This document shows, piece after piece, positions 7,775-16,089 of a stretch of 16,640 nucleotides of DNA. Below the pieces are notes generated by a model. It ran no database searches and was not told the DNA's origin. It saw only the letters and a program-made list of their open reading frames with translations. Each line of letters starts with the position of its first letter. Position 1 is the first letter of the stretch. A program made the translations under genes and the position numbers. This stretch comes from Sedimentisphaerales bacterium (GTDB taxonomy: Bacteria; Planctomycetota; Phycisphaerae; Sedimentisphaerales; Anaerobacaceae): NCBI GenBank assembly GCA_016933985.1, contig JAFGTU010000349.1:1-16640 (forward strand). The letters run 5' to 3'.

Positions 7775-8491
7775 ATGCGTCTGCAATTCATAGTCTGCAA
7801 AGTAATGCAAAGAGAGGCATACTTCTGCGCTGCCCGCTCGAAGAACGTTGTCGATGTCCGCCTGATGGAGCAGGGCCTGCACGATCAGCCGGACCGCCTC
7901 CGCAGCGAGGTGCAAAAGGCGCTCGAAGCCACGACCGACATACAAGGCAGGCCCTTCGATGCGACGCTGCTTGGCTACGGCCTGTGCAGCAACGGAATCG
8001 TCGGCCTTTCAGCCGATATACCAATCGTCGTGCCAAGAGGGCACGACTGCATTACCCTGCTGCTCGGCTCAAAAGAGAAATACAAAGAATACTTCGATTC
8101 ACATCGCGGCGTTTATTGGTACAGCCCCGGCTGGATAGAATCCGGCAAGCAGCCGAGCGAAGAACGCTACGAAAACCTGCTGAAAGAATACAAGCAGAAA
8201 TACGGCGACGATAACGCTCAGTATCTTATGGAAGTCGAGCAGACCTGGATGAAGGAGTATAACTGGGCGACGTACATCGATTGGGGGCTGGTCGATTCCG
8301 AAGGCTTCGAGGAATACACCAAGTCCTGCGCCGATTTCCTCGGCTGGAATTACGACGAATTAAGAGGCGACCCGTCCCTGATGCAGCGAATGGTCGATGG
8401 CCAATGGAACCAAGATGAGTTCCTCATTGTCAAGCCGGGCCAAAAAATAGGCGAAGACCTCACCAGCGAAGGTATAATAAAAGCCGAGTGA
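7775..8491 (+). CDS. DUF1638 domain protein
   Basis: A 238-residue soluble protein of the DUF1638 family, whose biochemical role is unproven; relatives in methanogens and anaerobes occur near corrinoid methyltransferase genes. The family pattern is clear: the N-terminal MRLQFIVCKVMQREAYFCAA, DVRLMEQGLHDQPDRLR, the central LLGYGLCSNGIVGL, then VPRGHDCITLLLGSKEKY. Conserved cysteines at C8, C18, C73 and C93 (roughly) and His in RGHDC suggest a metal or cofactor site. The frame stays open upstream to about 7247, but that part overlaps the transglutaminase gene. MRLQFI matches where relatives begin, so I use ATG 7775. There is no good Shine-Dalgarno before it. The phosphoesterase gene starts 6 nt after its stop, so the two are co-translated or co-transcribed. 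No corrinoid gene is visible here. Confidence 0.8.
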   Translation: MRLQFIVCKVMQREAYFCAARSKNVVDVRLMEQGLHDQPDRLRSEVQKALEATTDIQGRPFDATLLGYGLCSNGIVGLSADIPIVVPRGHDCITLLLGSKEKYKEYFDSHRGVYWYSPGWIESGKQPSEERYENLLKEYKQKYGDDNAQYLMEVEQTWMKEYNWATYIDWGLVDSEGFEEYTKSCADFLGWNYDELRGDPSLMQRMVDGQWNQDEFLIVKPGQKIGEDLTSEGIIKAE

Positions 8492-8497
8492 CAGACT

Positions 8498-9457
8498 ATG
8501 CCGACCAGTGAAGTAATCGCCTTCTTGATATTCACATCTTGCATTGCCGCGGTCTATCTGCTCGAAGCGATGCTGCTCATCAGATTTGCCCTGGCCAAGA
8601 TAACAGGCAATCCCAAATACAACATCCTGCTGAAGAGACGCGCACTTGCCATTCACTTTCTGGCCCTTGCCGGGGTCGCCTGCTTTCTCTACGCGCGTTT
8701 CATCGAGCCTTACCGAATCGAGGTGACCGTCATCCCCATCACCACCGAGAAGCTGAAGGCCACGACTTTTCGCATCGTCCACATCTCCGATCTGCACTGC
8801 GACAAGAAGCCGCGAAATGAGAAGCGAATGGTCGAGCTGATTAACCAATTGCACGCGGACGTAATCGTATTCACGGGCGACGCCATAAATACGCCCGCCG
8901 CAGCCCCGCTCTTCAAAGACACGATGAAGAATCTCCGGGCCTCCCTCGCAAAGTTCGCCGTCAAAGGCAACTTCGAGGTCTTCGCTTGGAGTCCTTTCGA
9001 TCTCTACGACGGCACGGGCTTCGAGCTGCTCGACGCCGAATCCATCCCGCTTGCCAAAAACGGCGAGACTATCCATCTCTCAGGCCTGAACTGCGAGACC
9101 CCGGCCGGCTTCGAATTCCTCCTGAGGTTCCCCCCCAAAGCGGAATTCAGCATATTTCTATACCATTACTCGGACCTGGTTGAGTCCATCGGAGATCTCA
9201 ACGTCGATCTCTACCTCTGCGGGCATACGCACGGCGGCCAAGTTGCTCTGCCATTCTACGGCGCTATCGTTACGCTCTCGAAGTTCGGCAAGAAATACGA
9301 GGCCGGAATGTACAAGGTCGATGATACAATACTCTACGTCAACCGCGGTATCGGCCTCGAACGCTGGCCGGCACCGAAAATCAGATTCTGTGCGAGGCCT
9401 GAGATAACCGTCTTTGACATTGCGCCGGTGAACGAACGTCGGGAGCCTGGCGAATGA
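8498..9457 (+). CDS. Membrane-anchored calcineurin-like metallophosphoesterase with altered GNHE motif
   Basis: A 319-residue protein with two N-terminal membrane helices (about 5-30 and 48-66), then a calcineurin-like phosphoesterase domain resembling YkuE-type enzymes. Motifs: ISDLHCD (Asp98, His100), FTGDAIN (Asp128), GNFE at 157-160, LYHYSDL (His223) and CGHTHGGQ (His243, His245). The fold's usual GNH[DE] supplies a metal-binding Asn and a catalytic His; here the His is Phe159 (TTC at 8972-8974), so the acid is missing or replaced. All metal ligands remain, so binding of two metals is expected while catalysis may be changed. It starts 6 nt after the DUF1638 stop, and its last codons overlap mntP by 4 nt (ATGA). 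The topology puts the catalytic domain on one side of the membrane, probably outside. Confidence 0.87.
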   Translation: MPTSEVIAFLIFTSCIAAVYLLEAMLLIRFALAKITGNPKYNILLKRRALAIHFLALAGVACFLYARFIEPYRIEVTVIPITTEKLKATTFRIVHISDLHCDKKPRNEKRMVELINQLHADVIVFTGDAINTPAAAPLFKDTMKNLRASLAKFAVKGNFEVFAWSPFDLYDGTGFELLDAESIPLAKNGETIHLSGLNCETPAGFEFLLRFPPKAEFSIFLYHYSDLVESIGDLNVDLYLCGHTHGGQVALPFYGAIVTLSKFGKKYEAGMYKVDDTILYVNRGIGLERWPAPKIRFCARPEITVFDIAPVNERREPGE

Positions 9458-10014
9458 CAGAACTAATCACAATCATAATAATAGCAGTCGGTCTGGCAAT
9501 GGACGCCCTCGCCGTCTCGATAGTCAGCGGCGCAGCCTACAGGCAACTGCACGTAAAGCACGCCCTGCGAATAGCGCTGTTCTTCGGTGCTTTCCAGGCT
9601 GTTATGCCGCTTATCGGCTCGCTGGCGGGACTGACGTTGAAAGGCCACATCGCCCGCTACGACCACTGGATCGCTTTCGGTCTCTTAACCGCCATTGGAG
9701 CCAAGATGATCTACGAATCCTTCAAGATCAAAGAGGCCGAAAAGAAATTCGACCCAACCAGCCTCATCACGCTCCTGGCCCTGGCCGTAGCAACGAGCAT
9801 CGACGCTTTAGCAGTCGGCATCACCCTCTCGCTAATCACAAAATCCATAATCATCGCTGTAACGATTATAGGCGTGATCACTTTCGCGCTCTCATACCTC
9901 GGCGTGGCTATCGGAAAGCGATTCGGCCACTTCTTCGAGTCGAAGATAGAAATCCTCGGCGGTGCAATCCTGATCGCAATAGCGGTCAAAATCCTCCTCC
10001 AGCATACACTATAA
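9454..10014 (+). CDS. mntP: MntP-family manganese efflux pump
   Basis: A 186-residue membrane protein with six predicted helices in two homologous halves, the usual size for MntP (YebN). The paired metal-site motifs are present: GLAMDALAVSIVSG in helix 1 and ATSIDALAVGITLS in the fourth. MntP exports Mn2+ and protects cells from manganese overload. The ATG overlaps the stop of the phosphoesterase gene (ATGA, 9454-9457), so translation is probably coupled. In many bacteria mntP is governed by a yybP-ykoY manganese riboswitch; none is possible right before this gene and I saw none before the operon. The neighbouring Mn-type phosphoesterase makes a shared role in metal balance plausible but unproven. 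The gene converges with the giant - strand gene across 87 nt. Confidence 0.93.
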   Translation: MTELITIIIIAVGLAMDALAVSIVSGAAYRQLHVKHALRIALFFGAFQAVMPLIGSLAGLTLKGHIARYDHWIAFGLLTAIGAKMIYESFKIKEAEKKFDPTSLITLLALAVATSIDALAVGITLSLITKSIIIAVTIIGVITFALSYLGVAIGKRFGHFFESKIEILGGAILIAIAVKILLQHTL

Positions 10015-10029
10015 TCTGCAATCTTCTTA

Positions 10030-10090
10030 CCGCCGAGTGCACAAAGAGCGCAGAGGTTAAAGTTACCCACAAAGGGACGAAAGCACTAAG
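10030..10090. repeat. Degenerate G/C-A rich intergenic repeat
   Basis: The 87-nt gap between two converging genes contains CCGCCGAGTGCACAAAG, AGCGCAGAGG and CCACAAAGGGACGAAAGCAC. These resemble degenerate copies of the CCGCAGAGNNCGCAGAG and CCACGAAGGNCACGAAG repeats common between genes in environmental genomes. No clear terminator hairpin with a T run was found here on either strand. Confidence 0.3.
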
Positions 10091-10101
10091 ATTTATGGGC
10101 A

Positions 10102-13100
10102 TCAGGGATTTGTCAGCCAGTCCTGCACAAACGCTGCGATATCATGCATATCGATTATATTGTTTGCCGGCTCGCTGATGTCATATCTCTCTTCCCACTT
10201 GGCATCGCCTGGCTTGGTCCGCCACGCGTAAGCGATGCTCGAAAAATCCGTGAAGTCCAACGAGAAGTCGCCGTTGAAGTCAGCCGGATGGGGGAGTGGA
10301 CCATCGTACAGGTATTGAGCGAGCACCGTCTGGTCTGCACGTCCGTAGGGCGGGGGTGCTGAGGGCTTTAAGTCTGTAATGAGCATTAGGTTGGTCGTCA
10401 GGGTAGTCGTGCGTTGGCGGTCGGTCCACCTCTGGAATCTCCAGTTGCCATACCTCTCGGGGGCGGTGATACTTACATACCGTGTATTACTGTGCTCATA
10501 AATCCTGTAGAAATCGCCGATCCCATCCTGTCTGGCGGCCTCATCCGGTGCATCCACAAGGAAATACGGCAGCAGGTTGTAACCTGATAGTCCCTGCGGA
10601 ACATTCGGATCTGTGCGAACGCGCAGTGTCTGCAATTCGTAGTCTTTGTCGTAGTAGTCGTAATCAATCCTCAGTTCCAACTCATTGATGTCAAACCGGC
10701 AGGGCTTTTCTGAGTTTACTTCCTTTACGATTATGATATCGGCCCTGGCCCCAACTCGAGAATATATCAAGGCATTACCGTCAGTTGCCTCGCCAAACAT
10801 CCCCAGAAGACTCCACAGCAGCGAATGATGTGCAACACTGGGCTTGACGTGGTTGATCTCTCCAGATATGTTCCACTCCGACTCCCAAGTTACGTAGAGT
10901 ATCTCTTTTGTATCATGCGCAAGGTGTCTAAACTGGTATATATTGTCTTTATATTGCAGCTTTGATAGCCCGGGATGCATCATCTTGATATCAACGACGC
11001 CGAATGAACCCGGGTTGCCGGTTGTAGCCACCTCTATATCTTTGACTTCCATATTGACTATCCGAATGTTCTCTCTTCCGCGTAGGAACAGACCCCGGTC
11101 AACAAAGTTGATTGCGACCGGTTCTCCAGCATTGAGCCTGTTAAGCTCTTCGGGTGAGAGCCTATATGGCGTATCGATGTTGTTCTCATGGGGGTCGTTC
11201 AGAAATCTATTCAGGATATCTTCGGTCAGCTCGCGTAACTGTTCCTGATATACCGCCTTCAACGAGTTAAAATCTGCCTCGGAGAGAGTTCCGTTAGACG
11301 AGACTATTTTCTCCATCTTTTCGAACATTGGCAGGATTTTCAAGTCTTCCTCGTAGGGCTCAAGAAAACGGTACTCATAGGCCTTGGCCATATAGTAGTG
11401 GTACTTCATCAGTCGCTCCAGGGCCCTGCGCTCCATGTCCTTGACATACATCAGGACGGATGGATCGAGTATTTGGCTTATCGAACTGCCCTGCCTGTTC
11501 ATAGCATCTATAGCCAAGATATTGTTCGTGATGCTGTTTGAAAGCATCGAGACCTCCTGCATGGCGGCGGCGAGCTGACGATTGAAGACCTCTTTTTGGA
11601 CCATCAGTTCGGTAACGTCATCCACAAGTTGGGTGAATTGCGGGTCCTCGGCCTTTATCTTCTTGAGCTCTGCCTCAACCTCCTCATTGCTCAGAGACGT
11701 ATTCATTAAGCTCTCTTTAACATCGTATAAGCCTTTGGCCATCTTCTCCGCGTCGTTTTTCATTCTGTCAAGGTAGCTCTTGGCGCCTTCTTCCTCTATA
11801 TCAGAGAGGTTCTCTATTTGATCGAAGTCTTCAAGCCAGCCGGTGGTCGCCTCATCGAATTCTATGCTGTTGAACTGCTTGACGACGTCGGTCCGCATAT
11901 TTATTTGAGGCCAGGGGTCCGGGTCGGCGAGAAACTCGTTCATTGCTGCATCGAGTGCCCCCCCTGCCACACCGGCGACAACGCCGGCTGTCGCCCCCGC
12001 TGCGCCCCTGCTGCCGCCGGTGGAAACCGAGCCAATAATGGTTCCACAGGCCCTGAGTGCTCTTTTCCAGGTTGGCAGCTCGTAGCGCGCCTGGACGTCG
12101 TTGTCGGCCTTCTTTACAAGCTCCGCCTCCTTTTCTTTCAGCCGACACAGCAGGCCGGAGCAGCCGCCTGCATCTGCCCTTCCGATCCTGTCAGCTATCT
12201 CCGCGGCCTCGGTCTCAAGCGGGCCAATAATCTCGGCGACGGCCTCACAGTCGGCTCGAAAGTTCTGTGTCTGTTCCCATAGCTTCGCTCGACCGGTCGA
12301 TAGTGCTTCCTTGGTCTGCGTCAAATCTTGCGCGTTGTTCTGCAGCCAGTAGGACAGATATAGTACCTGGACCGTATGGTCGATCTCATCTCTGTACACT
12401 TCCTCAAGCACCTCGAAGCTAAGCATAGGCACCCAGTCGGGCGGGTTGCCGAAGTAATCCAGGCCGTTTGCCAGCCGGTGAAGAAGTGTTCCAATCTCAT
12501 CGTGCATCTGCTCGAAGTCGAATTGCCATTGATCGGAAAGCTCGCTCCATTCGGCAAGGCTCATGTAGGTTTCGAGCAATTCATAATACTCCTGCAAGAT
12601 GTCCCGTGCCTCGACCAGATAGCCATAGAGATAGGCATCCTTGGCATGCGCGACCACCATCTTGAGCGCATAAGGCGACAACCAGGCAAAAGCCCTGGGT
12701 CTGTGGAGCGTCTTACCCGCCGCAGCAACCGGCACATCGGCCGGAGGCGCGGAGCCAACAAAGGTAGGCCCGGCCCAATATATAACCGTCGTTCCAGCCT
12801 TTTCTGAACAAGATGGGTAGTCTGGACACGGATACCAACACCAGTAAAGAGTTCTCCAAACCCCCGCCCAATCGTCCCATCCCACGTGATGATGCAGAAC
12901 TGCCTTGTAAGCCGGATTGGGTGTTCCGTTCACCCCACCTGTGTAATCATTGCCATCATTAGGCGCGTTGCCTGATTGGCCGCCCAGACTCTGTACATAA
13001 GCTGAGAGGTCCAGTGTAGCTATCAGGTCCCCACCCTTGCCGCCTTTTCCTGGTTTGCCGGCGGGTATGGCGTTTTTGCCCGCTTTCGGCGTCAATATAT

Positions 13101-16083
13101 CAATACCCGGATAAGGATCGGGAGAATAGTAAGGACCATCACATGAGTGACCTTCTTGAAGATGATAGATCTTGTATGCTTTTATGGAGGTTAGCCCTGG
13201 GGGGCGGCCGGGGACCGCTGGCCAGCCTGTCGCTAACGGCACATTGGTCCCGTTTTCGCCGTTGCGGCCTGGCTCGGGGTCCTGGCCTTTGCCGCCGTTC
13301 ATAATAAGTCGCGGCCCGCCCGCAGGGGCGCTGAAGGATCCGACGAAAAGGTTGATGTCACCGGCCGGATGACCATCGTTGCCGTCTGCAGGCCCGTCAT
13401 TTTGATTGTACACCCCATTATGAACAGCAAGCCAGTCTCCCAATGGGGTCGTATCGATGGAGCCATCGTCTTCGAAAGACAACTCGCGGGCGTAAATGGT
13501 CACGTCCGTTTGGGGCAGGCATAGAGGATCGCGGATTATCACCGTCTCGGCGTGGATTGTCATATCGTGAATGTCCTCGTTGTTATGATAATCGTCGAAC
13601 AAGTTATAGTATTGCGAACCGGCCTCCAGGACGACCGTCTTGCCCCCAATCGTTATGGAACGGGTCGCTCGCCTGATCGTGTTAAACCAGATATACGTGT
13701 TGGGGTCGCCAGGGTCCTGGAGGTCGATTTCATTGACAAATAGATAATTCCTGCTGCACGGGTCGGGGAAGGGCTGGGTCGGCCGGCTGACAATTGAGTA
13801 TTCCGGCGGCAAGTCCGGCACCGGCCTGATTTCGACTGTCTGCTCGTTAACGTCGCCGCCGGCGGTAGCAATGAATGTGACTGCAAAAGGCGTGCGGTCA
13901 TAAAAGTCATTTGGCTCATAAGTGAACAGGCCGGAGTCGATGTCAAAAGACACAGGGCCTGATGGCAGAGGGTCCGGCTCTGAACATAACAAAGACGCAT
14001 CAGGTCCGAGCTTCTCCGAATAGACGTAGAAGCTTAGCTTCCTGCCGTGCGGAGCGTCGCGCGGTGGAATTTGCCCGATGTCGTATAAGGCAATCGCCTT
14101 ATATTCGCCCATCTCGTGGACCGGCGCACCCCCTACCACGGTTACCGAGAGGATTTCCGGTTCGGTCCAGTCCTCCAACCGGCTGAATTCGACCTCATAG
14201 TATCCTGGCGCCAGGTTGTAGATTATATCGTTGGAATCGCGCCATTGTGTCTGTCCGACCAACCTCCAGGCGGCTCCCGCATCAAGCGCGCCTTGCGGGA
14301 GAATACCGACGCTAAGAAGCGTTGTAGGCCCACAATGCTCATAAACGCCCATATCTACAACGGCCATCGAATCCCAGTTGCCGTTCATCACCCTCGGATT
14401 GCCGTCGAGGTCCGTCTCGGGCAGTCCGAGCGCGGTACTGTTGCCGGCTTCAACGCAGGGCGAGGCGGGCGTTGCCGTGTGAAAATCGCCCACCGCTGCA
14501 TCAACAAAACACGGGTCTGCATCGATATTGCCGATGCCGCCCCAGCCGCCCTGCACGTCACTGTAGATGACATCCGGTGTACTGTTGGAATCGTATATCT
14601 CATCTGGTGTATCTCCCCAGAGAATGCAGTTGGTGACCTTCGGGCTGCTGTTGGAGTTGTACATCCCGCCGCCTACGGTGGCCGAATTGACGGTAAAGAG
14701 GCAGTTGATTACCGTTGGATTACTGTTGTCGTTATTATACATCCCGCCGCCTGAGGTGGCCAAATTGCCGGTAAAGATGCAGTTGGTCATGTTGGAATTA
14801 CTGCTCACCGAGTTGCTGATTCCCCCGCCCAAGTTGCCGGCCTGATTGCCGTTGAAGATGCAGTTGGTCAGCTTCGGGCAGCTGCGCACGTTGCACATAC
14901 CGCCTCCGTGACTATTGGAATCATTGCCGCTGAAGTTGCAGTCGATTACATCTGGGCTGCTGTTGTCGTTGTACATCCCGCCGCCATCGCTGTCTGCGGA
15001 ATTACCGCTGAAGTTGCAGTCGGTCACCTTCGGGCTGCTGTTTTCACAGTACATCCCACCGCCGCAATTATCGAGTCCGCTGCCGTTGGCATTTCCGCCG
15101 GTGATGGTGAAGCCCTCCAAGATAGTGTCGGGGCCTTCGCCGCTTATGCACTGGATGGCATGGTACTGTTCTTGGAGCTTTGTTACAGTGATTTCGTCAA
15201 AGTACGTTTCCTCGTTGCCCCAGCAATACAGCGCGATAGGCCCATACGCGAGATTATTATCAATAGCATCCAGTTCTTGCACACCATCAATCTTCACCGT
15301 TAAGTTCGGACCTTCCGCAATAATCTCAACAGAGTACCATGTGGCGGTCTCGTAAGCTCTATTTTTGCTTTTCAGAATGGTGAACTGTCCATCAATCATC
15401 TTGCCCAGCCACATCCGCGAACGGTCTCTGTCCCAGCTGAAGCGGTAGTAGTTGTCGTGGTCCCGGTAGCGGAACATCAAGCCTATCATGTCGTTGTCCC
15501 CAGATGCCATCAGAAACGTGACCTGGTAGTCATCCCAGTGGAAGCTCTCCTGCCACAAGGCATAGGTTCCGCGGCTTTCATAGGCCTCCCTTGGCAACAT
15601 ATGTATGTTGCTGAGTTGCACCATCCAGCAATAATCGAACCAAGGAACCTTGATAACAGACCATGCGGAGGGACATCCAGTATTTCCCTCATCTACAATA
15701 TTCCAGCCATCTAAGTTTCTATCATCAAAATTGTCAGCAATGGCCCCACTGGCATTGATGGTTGTAACGCCTGGCCCGCCTGTGCTATACAGGCGTATCG
15801 CCTTGCCACTGAAGTCGATGGTTTCGTAGTATGTCCCAGGCCAGACTGCTATCTCGTCGCCATCATTGGCATTTTCGATGGCCAGTTGGATGCTGCTGAA
15901 GTATGCCGAGCCATCGGCACAATCTACCTTATACGGCGGACCGTTACGCTCCACCTTAAGAGTCCGCCCGGCCACCTGCCCCGTAAGTGTCATCAAAAAT
16001 ACACAGACAGTCATCAGAATGTTCAGATTTACTTTGCGCATTTTGGGCCTCTCGTAAAAAAGCGATATCATCTTCGTCTCCAT
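10102..16083 (-). CDS. Giant secreted mosaic protein: beta-helix with inserted concanavalin-like domain, PEGA-like, helical TcA-like region, dockerin-like tail
   Basis: 1,993 residues from ATG 16083 (AAAAAGGA 7 nt upstream); ATG 16041 with GAGAGG 6 nt upstream is nearly as good and gives a 1,979-residue form with a tidier signal peptide (MRKVNLNILMTVCVFLMTL to GQVAG). Domains in 1,993-residue numbering: signal 1-39; first beta-helix coil 41-113; inserted concanavalin-like domain 116-303; polymorphic beta-helix 308-525 with GGGMYN repeats; closing module 525-582 (TDLDGNPR, VDMGVYE); PEGA-like 587-662; Ig/cadherin-like 663-765; beta and glycine-rich region 775-1068; Cys cluster near 1080; helical region 1132-1630 with glycine-zipper segment 1345-1381; beta domain 1630-1830; bacterial-repeat-like domain 1836-1925; dockerin-like tail 1931-1990 with two EF-type loops (DFNGDFSLDFTDF; DISEPANNIIDMHDI). 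It is secreted, perhaps surface-bound by the tail. Function is unknown; the helical part recalls TcA toxin subunits by layout only. Confidence 0.9.
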   Translation of the reverse strand: METKMISLFYERPKMRKVNLNILMTVCVFLMTLTGQVAGRTLKVERNGPPYKVDCADGSAYFSSIQLAIENANDGDEIAVWPGTYYETIDFSGKAIRLYSTGGPGVTTINASGAIADNFDDRNLDGWNIVDEGNTGCPSAWSVIKVPWFDYCWMVQLSNIHMLPREAYESRGTYALWQESFHWDDYQVTFLMASGDNDMIGLMFRYRDHDNYYRFSWDRDRSRMWLGKMIDGQFTILKSKNRAYETATWYSVEIIAEGPNLTVKIDGVQELDAIDNNLAYGPIALYCWGNEETYFDEITVTKLQEQYHAIQCISGEGPDTILEGFTITGGNANGSGLDNCGGGMYCENSSPKVTDCNFSGNSADSDGGGMYNDNSSPDVIDCNFSGNDSNSHGGGMCNVRSCPKLTNCIFNGNQAGNLGGGISNSVSSNSNMTNCIFTGNLATSGGGMYNNDNSNPTVINCLFTVNSATVGGGMYNSNSSPKVTNCILWGDTPDEIYDSNSTPDVIYSDVQGGWGGIGNIDADPCFVDAAVGDFHTATPASPCVEAGNSTALGLPETDLDGNPRVMNGNWDSMAVVDMGVYEHCGPTTLLSVGILPQGALDAGAAWRLVGQTQWRDSNDIIYNLAPGYYEVEFSRLEDWTEPEILSVTVVGGAPVHEMGEYKAIALYDIGQIPPRDAPHGRKLSFYVYSEKLGPDASLLCSEPDPLPSGPVSFDIDSGLFTYEPNDFYDRTPFAVTFIATAGGDVNEQTVEIRPVPDLPPEYSIVSRPTQPFPDPCSRNYLFVNEIDLQDPGDPNTYIWFNTIRRATRSITIGGKTVVLEAGSQYYNLFDDYHNNEDIHDMTIHAETVIIRDPLCLPQTDVTIYARELSFEDDGSIDTTPLGDWLAVHNGVYNQNDGPADGNDGHPAGDINLFVGSFSAPAGGPRLIMNGGKGQDPEPGRNGENGTNVPLATGWPAVPGRPPGLTSIKAYKIYHLQEGHSCDGPYYSPDPYPGIDILTPKAGKNAIPAGKPGKGGKGGDLIATLDLSAYVQSLGGQSGNAPNDGNDYTGGVNGTPNPAYKAVLHHHVGWDDWAGVWRTLYWCWYPCPDYPSCSEKAGTTVIYWAGPTFVGSAPPADVPVAAAGKTLHRPRAFAWLSPYALKMVVAHAKDAYLYGYLVEARDILQEYYELLETYMSLAEWSELSDQWQFDFEQMHDEIGTLLHRLANGLDYFGNPPDWVPMLSFEVLEEVYRDEIDHTVQVLYLSYWLQNNAQDLTQTKEALSTGRAKLWEQTQNFRADCEAVAEIIGPLETEAAEIADRIGRADAGGCSGLLCRLKEKEAELVKKADNDVQARYELPTWKRALRACGTIIGSVSTGGSRGAAGATAGVVAGVAGGALDAAMNEFLADPDPWPQINMRTDVVKQFNSIEFDEATTGWLEDFDQIENLSDIEEEGAKSYLDRMKNDAEKMAKGLYDVKESLMNTSLSNEEVEAELKKIKAEDPQFTQLVDDVTELMVQKEVFNRQLAAAMQEVSMLSNSITNNILAIDAMNRQGSSISQILDPSVLMYVKDMERRALERLMKYHYYMAKAYEYRFLEPYEEDLKILPMFEKMEKIVSSNGTLSEADFNSLKAVYQEQLRELTEDILNRFLNDPHENNIDTPYRLSPEELNRLNAGEPVAINFVDRGLFLRGRENIRIVNMEVKDIEVATTGNPGSFGVVDIKMMHPGLSKLQYKDNIYQFRHLAHDTKEILYVTWESEWNISGEINHVKPSVAHHSLLWSLLGMFGEATDGNALIYSRVGARADIIIVKEVNSEKPCRFDINELELRIDYDYYDKDYELQTLRVRTDPNVPQGLSGYNLLPYFLVDAPDEAARQDGIGDFYRIYEHSNTRYVSITAPERYGNWRFQRWTDRQRTTTLTTNLMLITDLKPSAPPPYGRADQTVLAQYLYDGPLPHPADFNGDFSLDFTDFSSIAYAWRTKPGDAKWEERYDISEPANNIIDMHDIAAFVQDWLTNP
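11941..12051 (-). other. Glycine-zipper segment within the helical region
   Basis: Encodes residues about 1345-1381 of the giant protein, CGTIIGSVSTGGSRGAAG followed by ATAGVVAGVAGGALDAAM. Small residues recur at GxxxG and AxxxG spacing, and long charged helices lie on both sides. Such segments often insert into membranes or pack tightly as helical hairpins. Confidence 0.6.
14554..15066 (-). repeat. Beta-helix coil repeats (GGGMYN..SSP.V..C.F.GN)
   Basis: Six in-frame repeats of about 25-28 residues, each with GGGMY or GGGI, an Asn/Ser turn, then P-x-V-x-x-C-x-F-x-G-N. At DNA level the TACATCCCGCCGCC-like core recurs every 75-84 nt. Asn and Cys ladders of this sort are typical of right-handed parallel beta-helices. 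They are coding repeats, not a CRISPR. Confidence 0.9.
15175..15735 (-). other. Concanavalin/LamG-like domain inserted inside the beta-helix
   Basis: Part of the giant protein. About 187 residues starting DNFDDRNLDGWNIVDEG and including GLMFRYRDHDNYYRFSWD and LTVKIDG match the lectin-like jelly-roll domains of the DUF1080/LamG sort. It splits a motif that is normally continuous in planctomycete beta-helix proteins: TTINASGA lies before it, while YHAIQCISGEGPDTILEG follows it. Confidence 0.75.
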
Positions 16084-16089
16084 CGTTGA

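Noticed and set aside
8360..9076. 238-residue - strand frame opposite DUF1638 and phosphoesterase genes
   Set aside because: It crosses the junction of two clear + strand genes and has no family features.
14116..14754. 212-residue + strand frame opposite the beta-helix
   Set aside because: The reverse of Gly/Asn-rich repeats stays open by chance; the repeats make sense only on the - strand.
14554..15066. Regularly spaced repeats resembling a CRISPR array
   Set aside because: Repeat units are degenerate, in frame, and encode beta-helix coils; no cas genes are present.
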